Shown: positions 44,801 to 55,476 of the stretch, piece after piece
How positions within the stretch are numbered: the stretch's first letter is position 1
Layout: each line of letters starts with the position of its first letter
NCBI GenBank assembly: GCA_022605955.1
Contig: JAKCOZ010000644.1
Span: 39,325 to 103,324, forward strand
Direction: 5' to 3'
DNA: 64,000 bases
From: Rallus limicola
Taxonomy: Eukaryota; Chordata; Aves; Gruiformes; Rallidae
Notes under the pieces: model-generated
Told to the model about the DNA's origin: nothing
What the model saw: only the letters and a program-made list of their open reading frames with translations
Databases searched by the model: none
Translations under genes and position numbers: made by a program

Positions 44801-47800
44801 GGAGGTTCCAGGCATGTTCCCTCTTTCCAGGCAAAGGAAAAGGCTGAGAACCACAGTGACAGGGTCTGCTCGTGTGTCCTGTTAGGAGGTTTCAGACAAG
44901 CTATGCCTTTCAGGCCTAGCTTCTTTACTTTGGGAGTTATTGCTGGACGTTTAGCATGTTTTGAACTGCAGTCTGCTAGGGCCGAGAAAAGCACCGTAGG
45001 AGGTTCCAGGCATGTTCCCTCTTTCCAGGCAAAGGAAAAGGCTGAGAGCCAAAGTGACAGGGTCTGCTCGTGTGTCCTGTTAGGAGGTTTCAGACAAGCT
45101 ATGCCTTTCAGGCCTAGCTTCTTTACTTTGGGAGTTATTGCTGGACGTTTAGCATGTTTTGAACTGCAGTCTGCTAGGGCCGAGAAAAGCACCGTAGGAG
45201 GTTCCAGGCATGTTCCCTCTTTCCAGGCAAAGGAAAAGGCTGAGAGCCAAAGTGACAGGGTCTGCTCGTGTGTCCTGTTAGGAGGTTTCAGACAAGCTAT
45301 GCCTTTCAGGCCTAGCTTCTTTACTTTGGGAGTTATTGCTGGACGTTTAGCATGTTTTGAACTGCAGTCTGCTAGGGCCGAGAAAAGCACCGTAGGAGGT
45401 TCCAGGCATGTTCCCTCTTTCCAGGCAAAGGAAAAGGCTGAGAGCCAAAGTGACAGGGTCTGCTTGTGTGTCCTGTTAGGAGGTTTCAGACAAGGTATGC
45501 CTTTCAGGCCTAGCTTCTTTACTTTGGGAGTTATTGCTGGACGTTTAGCATGTTTTGAACTGCAGTCTGCTAGGGCCGAGAAAAGCACCGTAGGAGGTTC
45601 CAGGCATGTTCCCTCTTTCCAGGCAAAGGAAAAGGCTGAGAGCCAAAGTGACAGGGTCTGCTTGTGTGTCCTGTTAGGAGGTTTCAGACAAGCTATGCCT
45701 TTCATGCCTATCTTCTTTACTTTGGGAGTTATTGCTGGACGTTTAGCATGTTTTGAGCTGCAGTCTGCTAGGGCCGAGAAAAGCACCGTAGGAGGTTCCA
45801 GGCATGTTCCCTCTTTCCAGGCAAAGGAAAAGGCTGAGAGCCAAAGTGACAGGGTCTGCTCGTGTGTCCTGTTAGGAGGTTTCAGACAAGCTATGCCTTT
45901 CAGGCCTAGCTTCTTTACTTTGGGAGTTATTGCTGGACGTTTAGCATGTTTTGAACTGCAGTCTGCTAGGGCCGAGAAAAGCACCGTAGGAGGTTCCAGG
46001 CATGTTCCCTCTTTCCAGGCAAAGGAAAAGGCTGAGAGCCAAAGTGACAGGGGCTGCTCGTGTGTCCTGTTAGGAGGTTTCAGACAAGCTATGCCTTTCA
46101 GGCCTAGCTTCTTTACTCTGGGAGTTATTGCTGGACGTTTAGCATGTTTTGAACTGCAGTCTGCTAGGGCTGAGAAAACCACCGTAGGAGGTTCCAGGCA
46201 TGTTCCCTCTTTCCAGGCAAAGGAAAAGGCTGAGATCCAAAGTGACAGGGTCTGCTCGTGTGTCCTGTTAGGAGGTTTCAGACAAGCTATGCCTTTCAGG
46301 CCTAGCTTCTTTACTTTGGGAGTTATTGCTGGACGTTTAGCATGTTTTGAACTGCAGTCTGCTAGGGCCGAGAAAAGCACCGTAGGAGGTTCCAGGCATG
46401 TTCCCTCTTTCCAGGCAAAGGAAAAGGCTGAGAGCCAAAGTGACAGGGTCTGCTCGTGTGTCCTGTTAGGAGGTTTCAGACAAGCTATGCCTTTCAGGCC
46501 TAGCTTCTTTACTTTGGGAGTTATTGCTGGACGTTTAGCATGTTTTGAACTGCAGTCTGCTAGGGCCGAGAAAAGCACCGTAGGAGGTTCCAGGCATGTT
46601 CCCTCTTTCCAGGCAAAGGAAAAGGCTGAGAGCCAAAGTGACAGGGTCTGCTCGTGTGTCCTGTTAGGAGGTTTCAGACGAGCTATGCCTTTCAGGCCTA
46701 GCTTCTTTACTTTGGGAGTTATTGCTGGACGTTTAGCATGTTTTGAACTGCAGTCTGCTAGGGCCGAGAAAAGCACCGTAGGAGGTTCCAGGCATGTTCC
46801 CTCTTTCCAGGCAAAGGAAAAGGCTGAGAGCCAAAGTGACAGGGTCTGCTCGTGTGTCCTGTTAGGAGGTTTCAGACAAGCTATGCCTTTCAGGCCTAGC
46901 TTCTTTACTTTGGGAGTTATTGCTGGACGTTTAGCATGTTTTGAACTGCAGTCTGCTAGGGCCGAGAAAAGCACCGTAGGAGGTTCCAGGCATGTTCCCT
47001 CTTTCCAGGCAAAGGAAAAGGCTGAGAGCCAAAGTGACAGGGGCTGCTCGTGTGTCCTGTTAGGAGGTTTCAGACAAGCTATGCCTTTCAGGCCTAGCTT
47101 CTTTACTTTGGGAGTTATTGCTGGACGTTTAGCATGTTTTGAACTGCAGTCTGCTAGGGCCGAGAAAAGCACCGTAGGAGGTTCCAGGCATGTTCCCTCT
47201 TTCCAGGCAAAGGAAAAGGCTGAGAGCCAAAGTGACAGGGTCTGCTCGTGTGTCCTGTTAGGAGGTTTCAGACAAGCTATGCCTTTCAGGCCTAGCTTCT
47301 TTACTTTGGGAGTTATTGCTGGACGTTTAGCATGTTTTGAACTGCAGTCTGCTAGGGCCGAGAAAAGCACCGTAGGAGGTTCCAGGCATGTTCCCTCTTT
47401 CCAGGCAAAGGAAAAGGCTGAGAGCCAAAGTGACAGGGGCTGCTCGTGTGTCCTGTTAGGAGGTTTCAGACAAGCTATGCCTTTCAGTCCTAGCTTCTTT
47501 ACTTTGGGAGTTATTGCTGGACGTTTAGCATGTTTTGAACTGCAGTCTGCTAGGGCCGAGAAAAGCACCGTAGGAGGTTCCAGGCATGTTCCCTCTTTCC
47601 AGGCAAAGGAAAAGGCTGAGAGCCAAAGTGACAGGGTCTGCTCGTGTGTCCTGTTAGGAGGTTTCAGACAAGCTATGCCTTTCAGGCCTAGCTTCTTTAC
47701 TTTGGGAGTTATTGCTGGACGTTTAGCATGTTTTGAACTGCAGTCTGCTAGGGCCGAGAAAAGCACCGTAGGAGGTTCCAGGCATGTTCCCTCTTTCCAG

Positions 47801-49824
47801 GCAAAGGAAAAGGCTGAGAGCCAAAGTGACAGGGTCTGCTCGTGTGTCCTGTTAGGAGGTTTCAGACAAGCTATGCCTTTCAGGCCTAGCTTCTTTACTT
47901 TGGGAGTTATTGCTGGACGTTTAGCATGTTTTGAACTGCAGTCTGCTAGGGCCGAGAAAAGCACCGTAGGAGGTTCCAGGCATGTTCCCTCTTTCCAGGC
48001 AAAGGAAAAGGCTGAGAGCCAAAGTGACAGGGTCTGCTCGTGCGTCCTGTTAGGAGGTTTCAGACAAGCTATGCCTTTCAGGCCTAGCTTCTTTACTTTG
48101 GGAGTTATTGCTGGACATTTAGCATGTTTTGAACTGCAGTCTGCTAGGGCCGAGAAAAGCACCGTAGGAGGTTCCAGGCATGTTCCCTCTTTGCAGGCAA
48201 AGGAAAAGGCTGAGAGCCAAAGTGACAGGGTCTGCTCGTGTGTCCTGTTAGGAGGTTTCAGACAAGCTATGTCTTTGAGGCCTCGCTTCTTTACTTTGGG
48301 AGTTATTGCTGGACGTTTAGCATGTTTTGAACTGCAGTCTGCTAGGGCCGAGAAAAGCACCGTAGTAGGTTCCAGGCATGTTCCCTCTTTCCAGGCAAAG
48401 GAAAAGGCTGAGAGCCAAAGTGACAGGGGCTGCTCGTGTGTCCTGTTAGGAGGTTTCAGACAAGCTATGCCTTTCAGGCCTAGCTTCTTTACTTTGGGAG
48501 TTATTGCTGGACGTTTAGCATGTTTTGAACTGCAGTCTGCTAGGGCTGAGAAAAGCACCGTAGGAGGTTCCAGGCATGTTCCCTCTTTCCAGGCAAAGGA
48601 AAAGGCTGAGAGCCAAATTGACAGGGTCTGCTCGTGTGTCCTGTTAGGAGGTTTCAGACAAGCTATGCCTTTCAGGCCTAGCTTCTTTACTTTGGGAGTT
48701 ATTGCTGGACGTTTAGCATGTTTTGAACTGCAGTCTGCTAGGGCCGAGAAAAGCACCGTAGGAGGTTCCAGGCATGTTCCCTCTTTCCAGGCAAAGGAAA
48801 AGGCTGAGAGCCAAAGTGACAGGGTCTGCTCGTGTGTCCTGTTAGGAGGTTTCAGACAAGCTATGCCTTTCAGGCCTAGCTTCTTTACTTTGGGAGTTAT
48901 TGCTGGACGTTTAGCATGTTTTGAACTGCAGTCTGCTAGGGCCGAGAAAAGCACCGTAGGAGGTTCCAGGCATGTTCCCTCTTTCCAGGCAAAGGAAAAG
49001 GCTGAGAGCCAAAGTGACAGGGGCTGCTCGTGTGTCCTGTTAGGAGGTTTCAGACAAGCTATGCCTTTCAGGCCTAGCTTCTTTACTTTGGGAGTTATTG
49101 CTGGACGTTTAGCATGTTTTGAACTGCAGTCTGCTAGGGCCGAGAAAAGCACCGTAGGAGGTTCCAGGCATGTTCCCTCTTTCCAGGCAAAGGAAAAGGC
49201 TGAGAGCCAAAGTGACAGGGGCTGCTCGTGTGTCCTGTTAGGAGATTTCAGACAAGCTATGCCTTTCAGGCCTAGCTTCTTTACTTTGGGAGTTATTGCT
49301 GGACGTTTAGCATGTTTTGAACTGCAGTCTGCTAGGGCCGAGAAAAGCACCGTAGGAGGTTCCAGGCATGTTCCCTCTTTCCAGGCAAAGGAAAAGGCTG
49401 AGAGCCAAAGTGACAGGGTCTGCTCGTGTGTCCTGTTAGGAGGTTTCAGACAAGCTATGCCTTTCAGGCCTAGCTTCTTTACTTTGGGAGTTATTGCTGG
49501 ACGTTTAGCATGTTTTGAACTGCAGTCTGCTAGGGCCGAGAAAAGCACCGTAGGAGGTTCCAGGCATGTTCCCTCTTTCAAGGCAAAGGAAAAGACTGAG
49601 AGCCAAAGTGACAGGGTCTGCTCGTGTGTCCTGTTAGGAGGTTTCAGACAAGCTATGCCTTTCAGGCCTAGCTTCTTTACTTTGGGAGTTATTGCTGGAC
49701 GTTTAGCATGTTTTGAACTGCAGTCTGCTAGGGCCGAGAAAAGCACCGTAGGAGGTTCCAGGCATGTTCCCTCTTTCCAGGCAAAGGAAAAGGCTGAGAG
49801 CCAAAGCGACAGGGTCTGCTCGTG

Positions 49825-49895
49825 TGTCCTGTTAGGAGGTTTCAGACAAGCTATGCCTTTCAGGCCTAGGTTGTCTGAAACCTCCTAACAGGACA
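49825..49895. repeat. Palindromic junction 18 (class A, direct spacer)
   Basis: Direct spacer. One mismatch in the right arm (taggttgtc for tagcttgtc). It follows 89 uninterrupted monomers and precedes a gaaagggct segment, as junctions 2 and 11 do. Confidence 0.94.
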
Positions 49896-51455
49896 AGCTA
49901 TGCCTTTCAGGCCTAGCTTCTTTACTTTGGGAGTTATTGCTGGACGTTTAGCATGTTTTGAACTGCAGTCTGCTAGGGCCGAGAAAAGCACCGTAGGAGG
50001 TTCCAGGCATGTTCCCTCTTTCCAGGCAAAGGAAAAGGCTGAGAGCCAAAGTGACAGGGTCTGCTCGTGTGTCCTGTTAGGAGGTTTCAGACAAGCTATG
50101 CCTTTCAGGCCTAGCTTCTTTACTTTGGGAGTTATTGCTGGACGTTTAGCATGTTTTGAACTGCAGTCTGCTAGGGCCGAGAAAAGCACCGTAGGAGGTT
50201 CCAGGCATGTTCCCTCTTTCCAGGCAAAGGAAAGGGCTGAGAGCCAAAGTGACAGGGGCTGCTCGTGTGTCCTGTTAGGAGGTTTCAGACAAGCTATGCC
50301 TTTCAGGCCTAGCTTCTTTACTTTGGGAGTTATTGCTGGACGTTTAGCATGTTTTGAACTGCAGTCTGCTAGGGCCGAGAAAAGCACCGTAGGAGGTTCC
50401 AGGCATGTTCCCTCTTTCCAGGCAAAGGAAAAGGCTGAGAGCCAAAGTGACAGGGTCTGCTCGTGTGTCCTGTTAGGAGGTTTCAGACAAGCTATGCCTT
50501 TCAGGCCTAGCTTCTTTACTTTGGGAGTTATTGCTGGACGTTTAGCATGTTTTGAACTGCAGTCTGCTAGGGCCGAGAAAAGCACCGTAGGAGGTTCCAG
50601 GCATGTTCCCTCTTTCCAGGCAAAGGAAAAGGCTGAGAGCCAAAGTGACAGGGGCTGCTCGTGTGTCCTGTTAGGAGGTTTCAGACAAGCTATGCCTTTC
50701 AGGCCTAGCTTCTTTACTTTGGGAGTTATTGCTGGACGTTTAGCATGTTTTGAACTGCAGTCTGCTAGGGCCGAGAAAAGCACCGTAGGAGGTTCCAGGC
50801 ATGTTCCCTCTTTCCAGGCAAAGGAAAAGGCTGAGAGCCAAAGTGACAGGGTCTGCTCGTGTGTCCTGTTAGGAGGTTTCAGACAAGCTATGCCTTTCAG
50901 GCCTAGCTTCTTTACTTTGGGAGTTATTGCTGGACGTTTAGCATGTTTTGAACTGCAGTCTGCTAGGGCCGAGAAAAGCACCGTAGGAGGTTCCAGGCAT
51001 GTTCCCTCTTTCCAGGCAAAGGAAAAGGCTGAGAGCCAAAGTGACAGGGTCTGCTCGTTTGTCCTGTTAGGAGGTTTCAGACAAGCTATGCCTTTCAGGC
51101 CTAGCTTCTTTACTTTGGGAGTTATTGCTGGACGTTTAGCATGTTTTGAACTGCAGTCTGCTAGGGCCGAGAAAAGCACCGTAGGAGATTCCAGGCATGT
51201 TCCCTCTTTCCAGGCAAAGGAAAAGGCTGAGAGCCAAAGTGACAGGGTCTGCTCGTGTGTCCTGTTAGGAGGTTTCAGACAAGCTATGCCTTTCAGGCCT
51301 AGCTTCTTTACTTTGGGAGTTATTGCTGGACGTTTAGCATGTTTTGAACTGCAGTCTGCTAGGGCCGAGAAAAGCACCGTAGGAGGTTCCAGGCATGTTC
51401 CCTCTTTCCAGGCAAAGGAAAAGGCTGAGAGCCAAAGTGACAGGGGCTGCTCGTG

Positions 51456-51526
51456 TGTCCTGTTAGGAGGTTTCAGACAAGCTAGGCCTGAAAGGCATAG
51501 CTTGTCTGAAACCTCCTAACAGGACA
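51456..51526. repeat. Palindromic junction 19 (class C, inverted spacer)
   Basis: Perfect arms with inverted spacer, then gctatgcc and cagacctagctt. Interval 1,631 bp (8 monomers + 47). Confidence 0.95.
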
Positions 51527-52492
51527 AGCTATGCCTTTCAGACCTAGCTTCTTTACTTTGGGAGTTATTGCTGGACGTTTAGCATGTTTTGAACTGCAGT
51601 CTGCTAGGGCCGAGAAAAGCACCGTAGGAGGTTCCAGGCATGTTCCCTCTTTCCAGGCAAAGGAAAAGGCTGAGAGCCAAAGTGACAGGGGCTGCTCGTG
51701 TGTCCTGTTAGGAGGTTTCAGACAAGCTATGCCTTTCAGGCCTAGCTTCTTTACTTTGGGAGTTATTGCTGGACGTTTAGCATGTTTTGAACTGCAGTCT
51801 GCTAGGGCCGAGAAAAGCACCGTAGGAGGTTCCAGGCATGTTCCCTCTTTCCAGGCAAAGGAAAAGGCTGAGAGCCAAAGTGACAGGGTCTGCTCGTGTG
51901 TCCTGTTAGGAGGTTTCAGACAAGCTATGCCTTTCAGGCCTAGCTTCTTTACTTTGGGAGTTATTGCTGGACGTTTAGGATGTTTTCAACTGCAGTCTGC
52001 TAGGGCCGAGAAAAGCACCGTAGGAGGTTCCAGGCATGTTCCCTCTTTCCAGGCAAAGGAAAAGGCTGAGAGCCAAAGTGACAGGGTCTGCTCGTTTGTC
52101 CTGTTAGGAGGTTTCAGACAAGCTATGCCTTTCAGGCCTAGCTTCTTTACTTTGGGAGTTATTGCTGGACGTTTAGCATGTTTTGAACTGCAGTCTGCTA
52201 GGGCCGAGAAAAGCACCGTAGGAGATTCCAGGCATGTTCCCTCTTTCCAGGCAAAGGAAAAGGCTGAGAGCCAAAGTGACAGGGTCTGCTCGTGTGTCCT
52301 GTTAGGAGGTTTCAGACAAGCTATGCCTTTCAGGCCTAGCTTCTTTACTTTGGGAGTTATTGCTGGACGTTTAGCATGTTTTGAACTGCAGTCTGCTAGG
52401 GCCGAGAAAAGCACCGTAGGAGGTTCCAGGCATGTTCCCTCTTTCCAGGCAAAGGAAAAGGCTGAGAGCCAAAGTGACAGGGTCTGCTCGTG

Positions 52493-52563
52493 TGTCCTGT
52501 TAGGAGGTTTCAGACAAGCTAGGCCTGAAAGGCATAGCTTGTCTGAAACCTCCTAACAGGACA
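52493..52563. repeat. Palindromic junction 20 (class C, inverted spacer)
   Basis: Perfect arms with inverted spacer, then cagacctagctt. The 1,037-bp interval equals the five-monomer duplication that ends here. Confidence 0.95.
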
Positions 52564-53925
52564 AGCTATGCCTTTCAGACCTAGCTTCTTTACTTTGGGA
52601 GTTATTGCTGGACGTTTAGCATGTTTTGAACTGCAGTCTGCTAGGGCCGAGAAAAGCACCGTAGGAGGTTCCAGGCATGTTCCCTCTTTCCAGGCAAAGG
52701 AAAAGGCTGAGAGTCAAAGTGACAGTGTCTGCTCGTGTGTCCTGTTAGGAGGTTTCAGACAAGCTATGCCTTTCAGGCCTAGCTTCTTTACTTTGGGAGT
52801 TATTGCTGGACGTTTAGCATGTTTTGAACTGCAGTCTGCTAGGGCCGAGAAAAGCACCGTAGGAGGTTCCAGGCGTGTTCCCTCTTTCCAGGCAAAGGAA
52901 AAGGCTGAGAGCCAAAGTGACAGGGGCTGCTCGTGTGTCCTGTTAGGAGGTTTCAGACAAGCTATGCCTTTCAGGCCTAGCTTCTTTACTTTGGGAGTTA
53001 TTGCTGGACGTTTAGCATGTTTTGAACTGCAGTCTGCTAGGGCCGAGAAAAGCACCGTAGGAGGTTCCAGGCATGTTCCCTCTTTCCAGGCAAAGGAAAA
53101 GGCTGAGAGCCAAAGTGACAGGGTCTGCTCGTGTGTCCTGTTAGGAGGTTTCAGACAAGCTATGCCTTTCAGGCCTAGCTTCTTTACTTTGGGAGTTATT
53201 GCTGGACGTTTAGCATGTTTTGAACTGCAGTCTGCTAGGGCCGAGAAAAGCACCGTAGGAGGTTCCAGGCATGTTCCCTCTTTCCAGGCAAAGGAAAAGG
53301 CTGAGAGCCAAAGTGACAGGGTCTGCTCGTGTGTCCTGTTAGGAGGTTTCAGACAAGCTATGCCTTTCAGGCCTAGCTTCTTTACTTTGGGAGTTATTGC
53401 TGGACGTTTAGCATGTTTTCAACTGCAGTCTGCTAGGGCCGAGAAAAGCACCGTAGGAGGTTCCAGGCATGTTCCCTCTTTCCAGGCAAAGGAAAAGGCT
53501 GAGAGTCAAAGTGACAGGGTCTGCTCGTGTGTCCTGTTAGGAGGTTTCAGACAAGCTATGCCTTTCAGGCCTAGCTTCTTTACTTTGGGAGTTATTGCTG
53601 GACGTTTAGCATGTTTTGAACTGCAGTCTGCTAGGGCTGAGAAAAGCACCGTAGGAGGTTCCAGGCATGTTCCCTCTTTCCAGGCAAAGGAAAAGGCTGA
53701 GAGCCAAAGTGACAGGGTGTGCTCGTGTGTCCTGTTAGGAGGTTTCAGACAAGCTATGCCTTTCAGGCCTAGCTTCTTTACTTTGGGAGTTATTGCTGGA
53801 CGTTTAGCATGTTTTGAACTGCAGTCTGCTAGGGCCGAGAAAAGCACCGTAGGAGGTTCCAGGCATGTTCCCTCTTTCCAGGCAAAGGAAAAGGCTGAGA
53901 GCCAAAGTGACAGGGGCTGCTCGTG

Positions 53926-53996
53926 TGTCCTGTTAGGAGGTTTCAGACAAGCTAGGCCTGAAAGGCATAGCTTGTCTGAAACCTCCTAACAGGACA
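53926..53996. repeat. Palindromic junction 21 (class C, inverted spacer)
   Basis: Perfect arms with inverted spacer, then cagacct and taggttc. It precedes copy 1 of the 33-monomer unit and corresponds to junction 26 before copy 2. Confidence 0.95.
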
Positions 53997-54764
53997 AGCT
54001 ATGCCTTTCAGACCTAGGTTCTTTACTTTGGGAGTTATTGCTGGACGTTTAGCATGTTTTGAACTGCAGTCTGCTAGGGCCGAGAAAAGCACCGTAGGAG
54101 GTTCCAGGCATGTTCCCTCTTTCCAGGCAAAGGAAAAGGCTGAGAGCCAAAATGACAGGGTCTGCTCGTGTGTCCTGTTAGGAGGTTTCAGACAAGCTAT
54201 GCCTTTCAGGCCTAGCTTCTTTACTTTGGGAGTTATTGCTGGACGTTTAGCATGTTTTGAACTGCAGTCTGCTAGGGCCGAGAAAAGCACCGTAGGAGGT
54301 TCCAGGCATGTTCCCTCTTTCCAGGCAAAGGAAAAGGCTGAGAGCCAAAGTGACAGGGTCTGCTCGTGTGTCCTGTTAGGAGGTTTCAGACAAGCTATGC
54401 CTTTCAGGCCTAGCTTCTTTACTTTGGGAGTTATTGCTGGACGTTTAGCATGTTTTGAACTGCAGTCTGCTAGGGCCGAGAAAAGCACCGTAGGAGGTTC
54501 CAGGCATGTTCCCTCTTTCCAGGCAAAGGAAAAGGCTGAGAGCCAAAGTGACAGGGTCTGCTCGTGTGTCCTGTTAGGAGGTTTCAGACAAGCTATGCCT
54601 TTCAGGCCTAGCTTCTTTACTTTGGGAGTTATTGCTGGACGTTTAGCATGTTTTGAACTGCAGTCTGCTAGGGCCGAGAAAAGCACCGTAGGAGGTTCCA
54701 GGCATGTTCCCTCTTTCCAGGCAAAGGAAAAGGCTGAGAGCCAAAGTGACAGGGTCTGCTCGTG

Positions 54765-54835
54765 TGTCCTGTTAGGAGGTTTCAGACAAGCTATGCCTTT
54801 CAGGCCTAGCTTGTCTGAAACCTCCTAACAGGACA
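54765..54835. repeat. Palindromic junction 22 (class B, direct spacer)
   Basis: Perfect arms and direct spacer, then gccatgcc and cagacct. First junction inside the 33-monomer unit. Its duplicate is at 61534-61604. Confidence 0.95.
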
Positions 54836-55405
54836 AGCCATGCCTTTCAGACCTAGCTTCTTTACTTTGGGAGTTATTGCTGGACGTTTAGCATGTTTTG
54901 AACTGCAGTCTGCTAGGGCCGAGAAAAGCACCGTAGGAGGTTCCAGGCATGTTCCCTCTTTCCAGGCAAAGGAAAAGGCTGAGAGTCAAAGTGACAGGGT
55001 CTGCTCGTGTGTCCTGTTAGGAGGTTTCAGACAAGCTATGCCTTTCAGGCCTAGCTTCTTTACTTTGGGAGTTATTGCTGGACGTTTAGCATGTTTTGAA
55101 CTGCAGTCTGCTAGGGCTGAGAAAAGCACCGTAGGAGGTTCCAGGCATGTTCCCTCTTTCCAGGCAAAGGAAAAGGCTGAGAGCCAAAGTGACAGGGTCT
55201 GCTCGTGTGTCCTGTTAGGAGGTTTCAGACAAGCTATGCCTTTCAGGCCTAGCTTCTTTACTTTGGGAGTTATTGCTGGACGTTTAGCATGTTTTGAACT
55301 GCAGTCTGCTAGGGCCGAGAAAAGCACCGTAGGAGGTTCCAGGCATGTTCCCTCTTTCCAGGCAAAGGAAAAGGCTGAGAGCCAAAGTGACAGGGGCTGC
55401 TCGTG

Positions 55406-55476
55406 TGTCCTGTTAGGAGGTTTCAGACAAGCTAGGCCTGAAAGGCATAGCTTGTCTGAAACCTCCTAACAGGACA
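55406..55476. repeat. Palindromic junction 23 (class C, inverted spacer)
   Basis: Perfect arms with inverted spacer, then cagacctagctt. Its duplicate is at 62175-62245. Confidence 0.95.

Larger units (their letters stand above)
32231..49899 (+). repeat. 89-monomer stretch with no internal junction (17,669 bp)
   Basis: This is the longest uninterrupted run: 89 monomers and a single terminal insert. It contains nested duplications of 8 monomers (1,584 bp), 31 monomers (6,138 bp) and 18 monomers (3,564 bp), shown by repeated private variants. It starts with the triple-variant monomer (32851-32877) and ends with a cousin of the 3363-5191 block (caaattgac, taggagattt, tttcaagg). Because nothing breaks the 198-bp phase, open frames run for about 17 kb on both strands. 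These are not gene evidence. Confidence 0.93.
49900..54000 (+). repeat. Junction-rich segment (8+5+7 monomers), all class C junctions
   Basis: Opens with the gaaagggct marker monomer as at 5192 and 22247. A five-monomer unit including its junction is repeated at 1,037 bp: ctcgtttgtcc begins at 51054 and 52091, each followed by a ggagattcc monomer. Private variants include tagga at 51976-51980 and tttcaactg near 51986 and 53418. All three closing junctions have the inverted spacer. Confidence 0.9.

Noticed and set aside
32197..49746. Reverse-strand open frames starting MLFSALADCS as protein genes
   Set aside because: They overlap the forward frames over their whole length, have the same 198-bp periodicity, and end at the same inserts. 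Two genes on opposite strands of a satellite is much less likely than chance openness of a 3n-length monomer.
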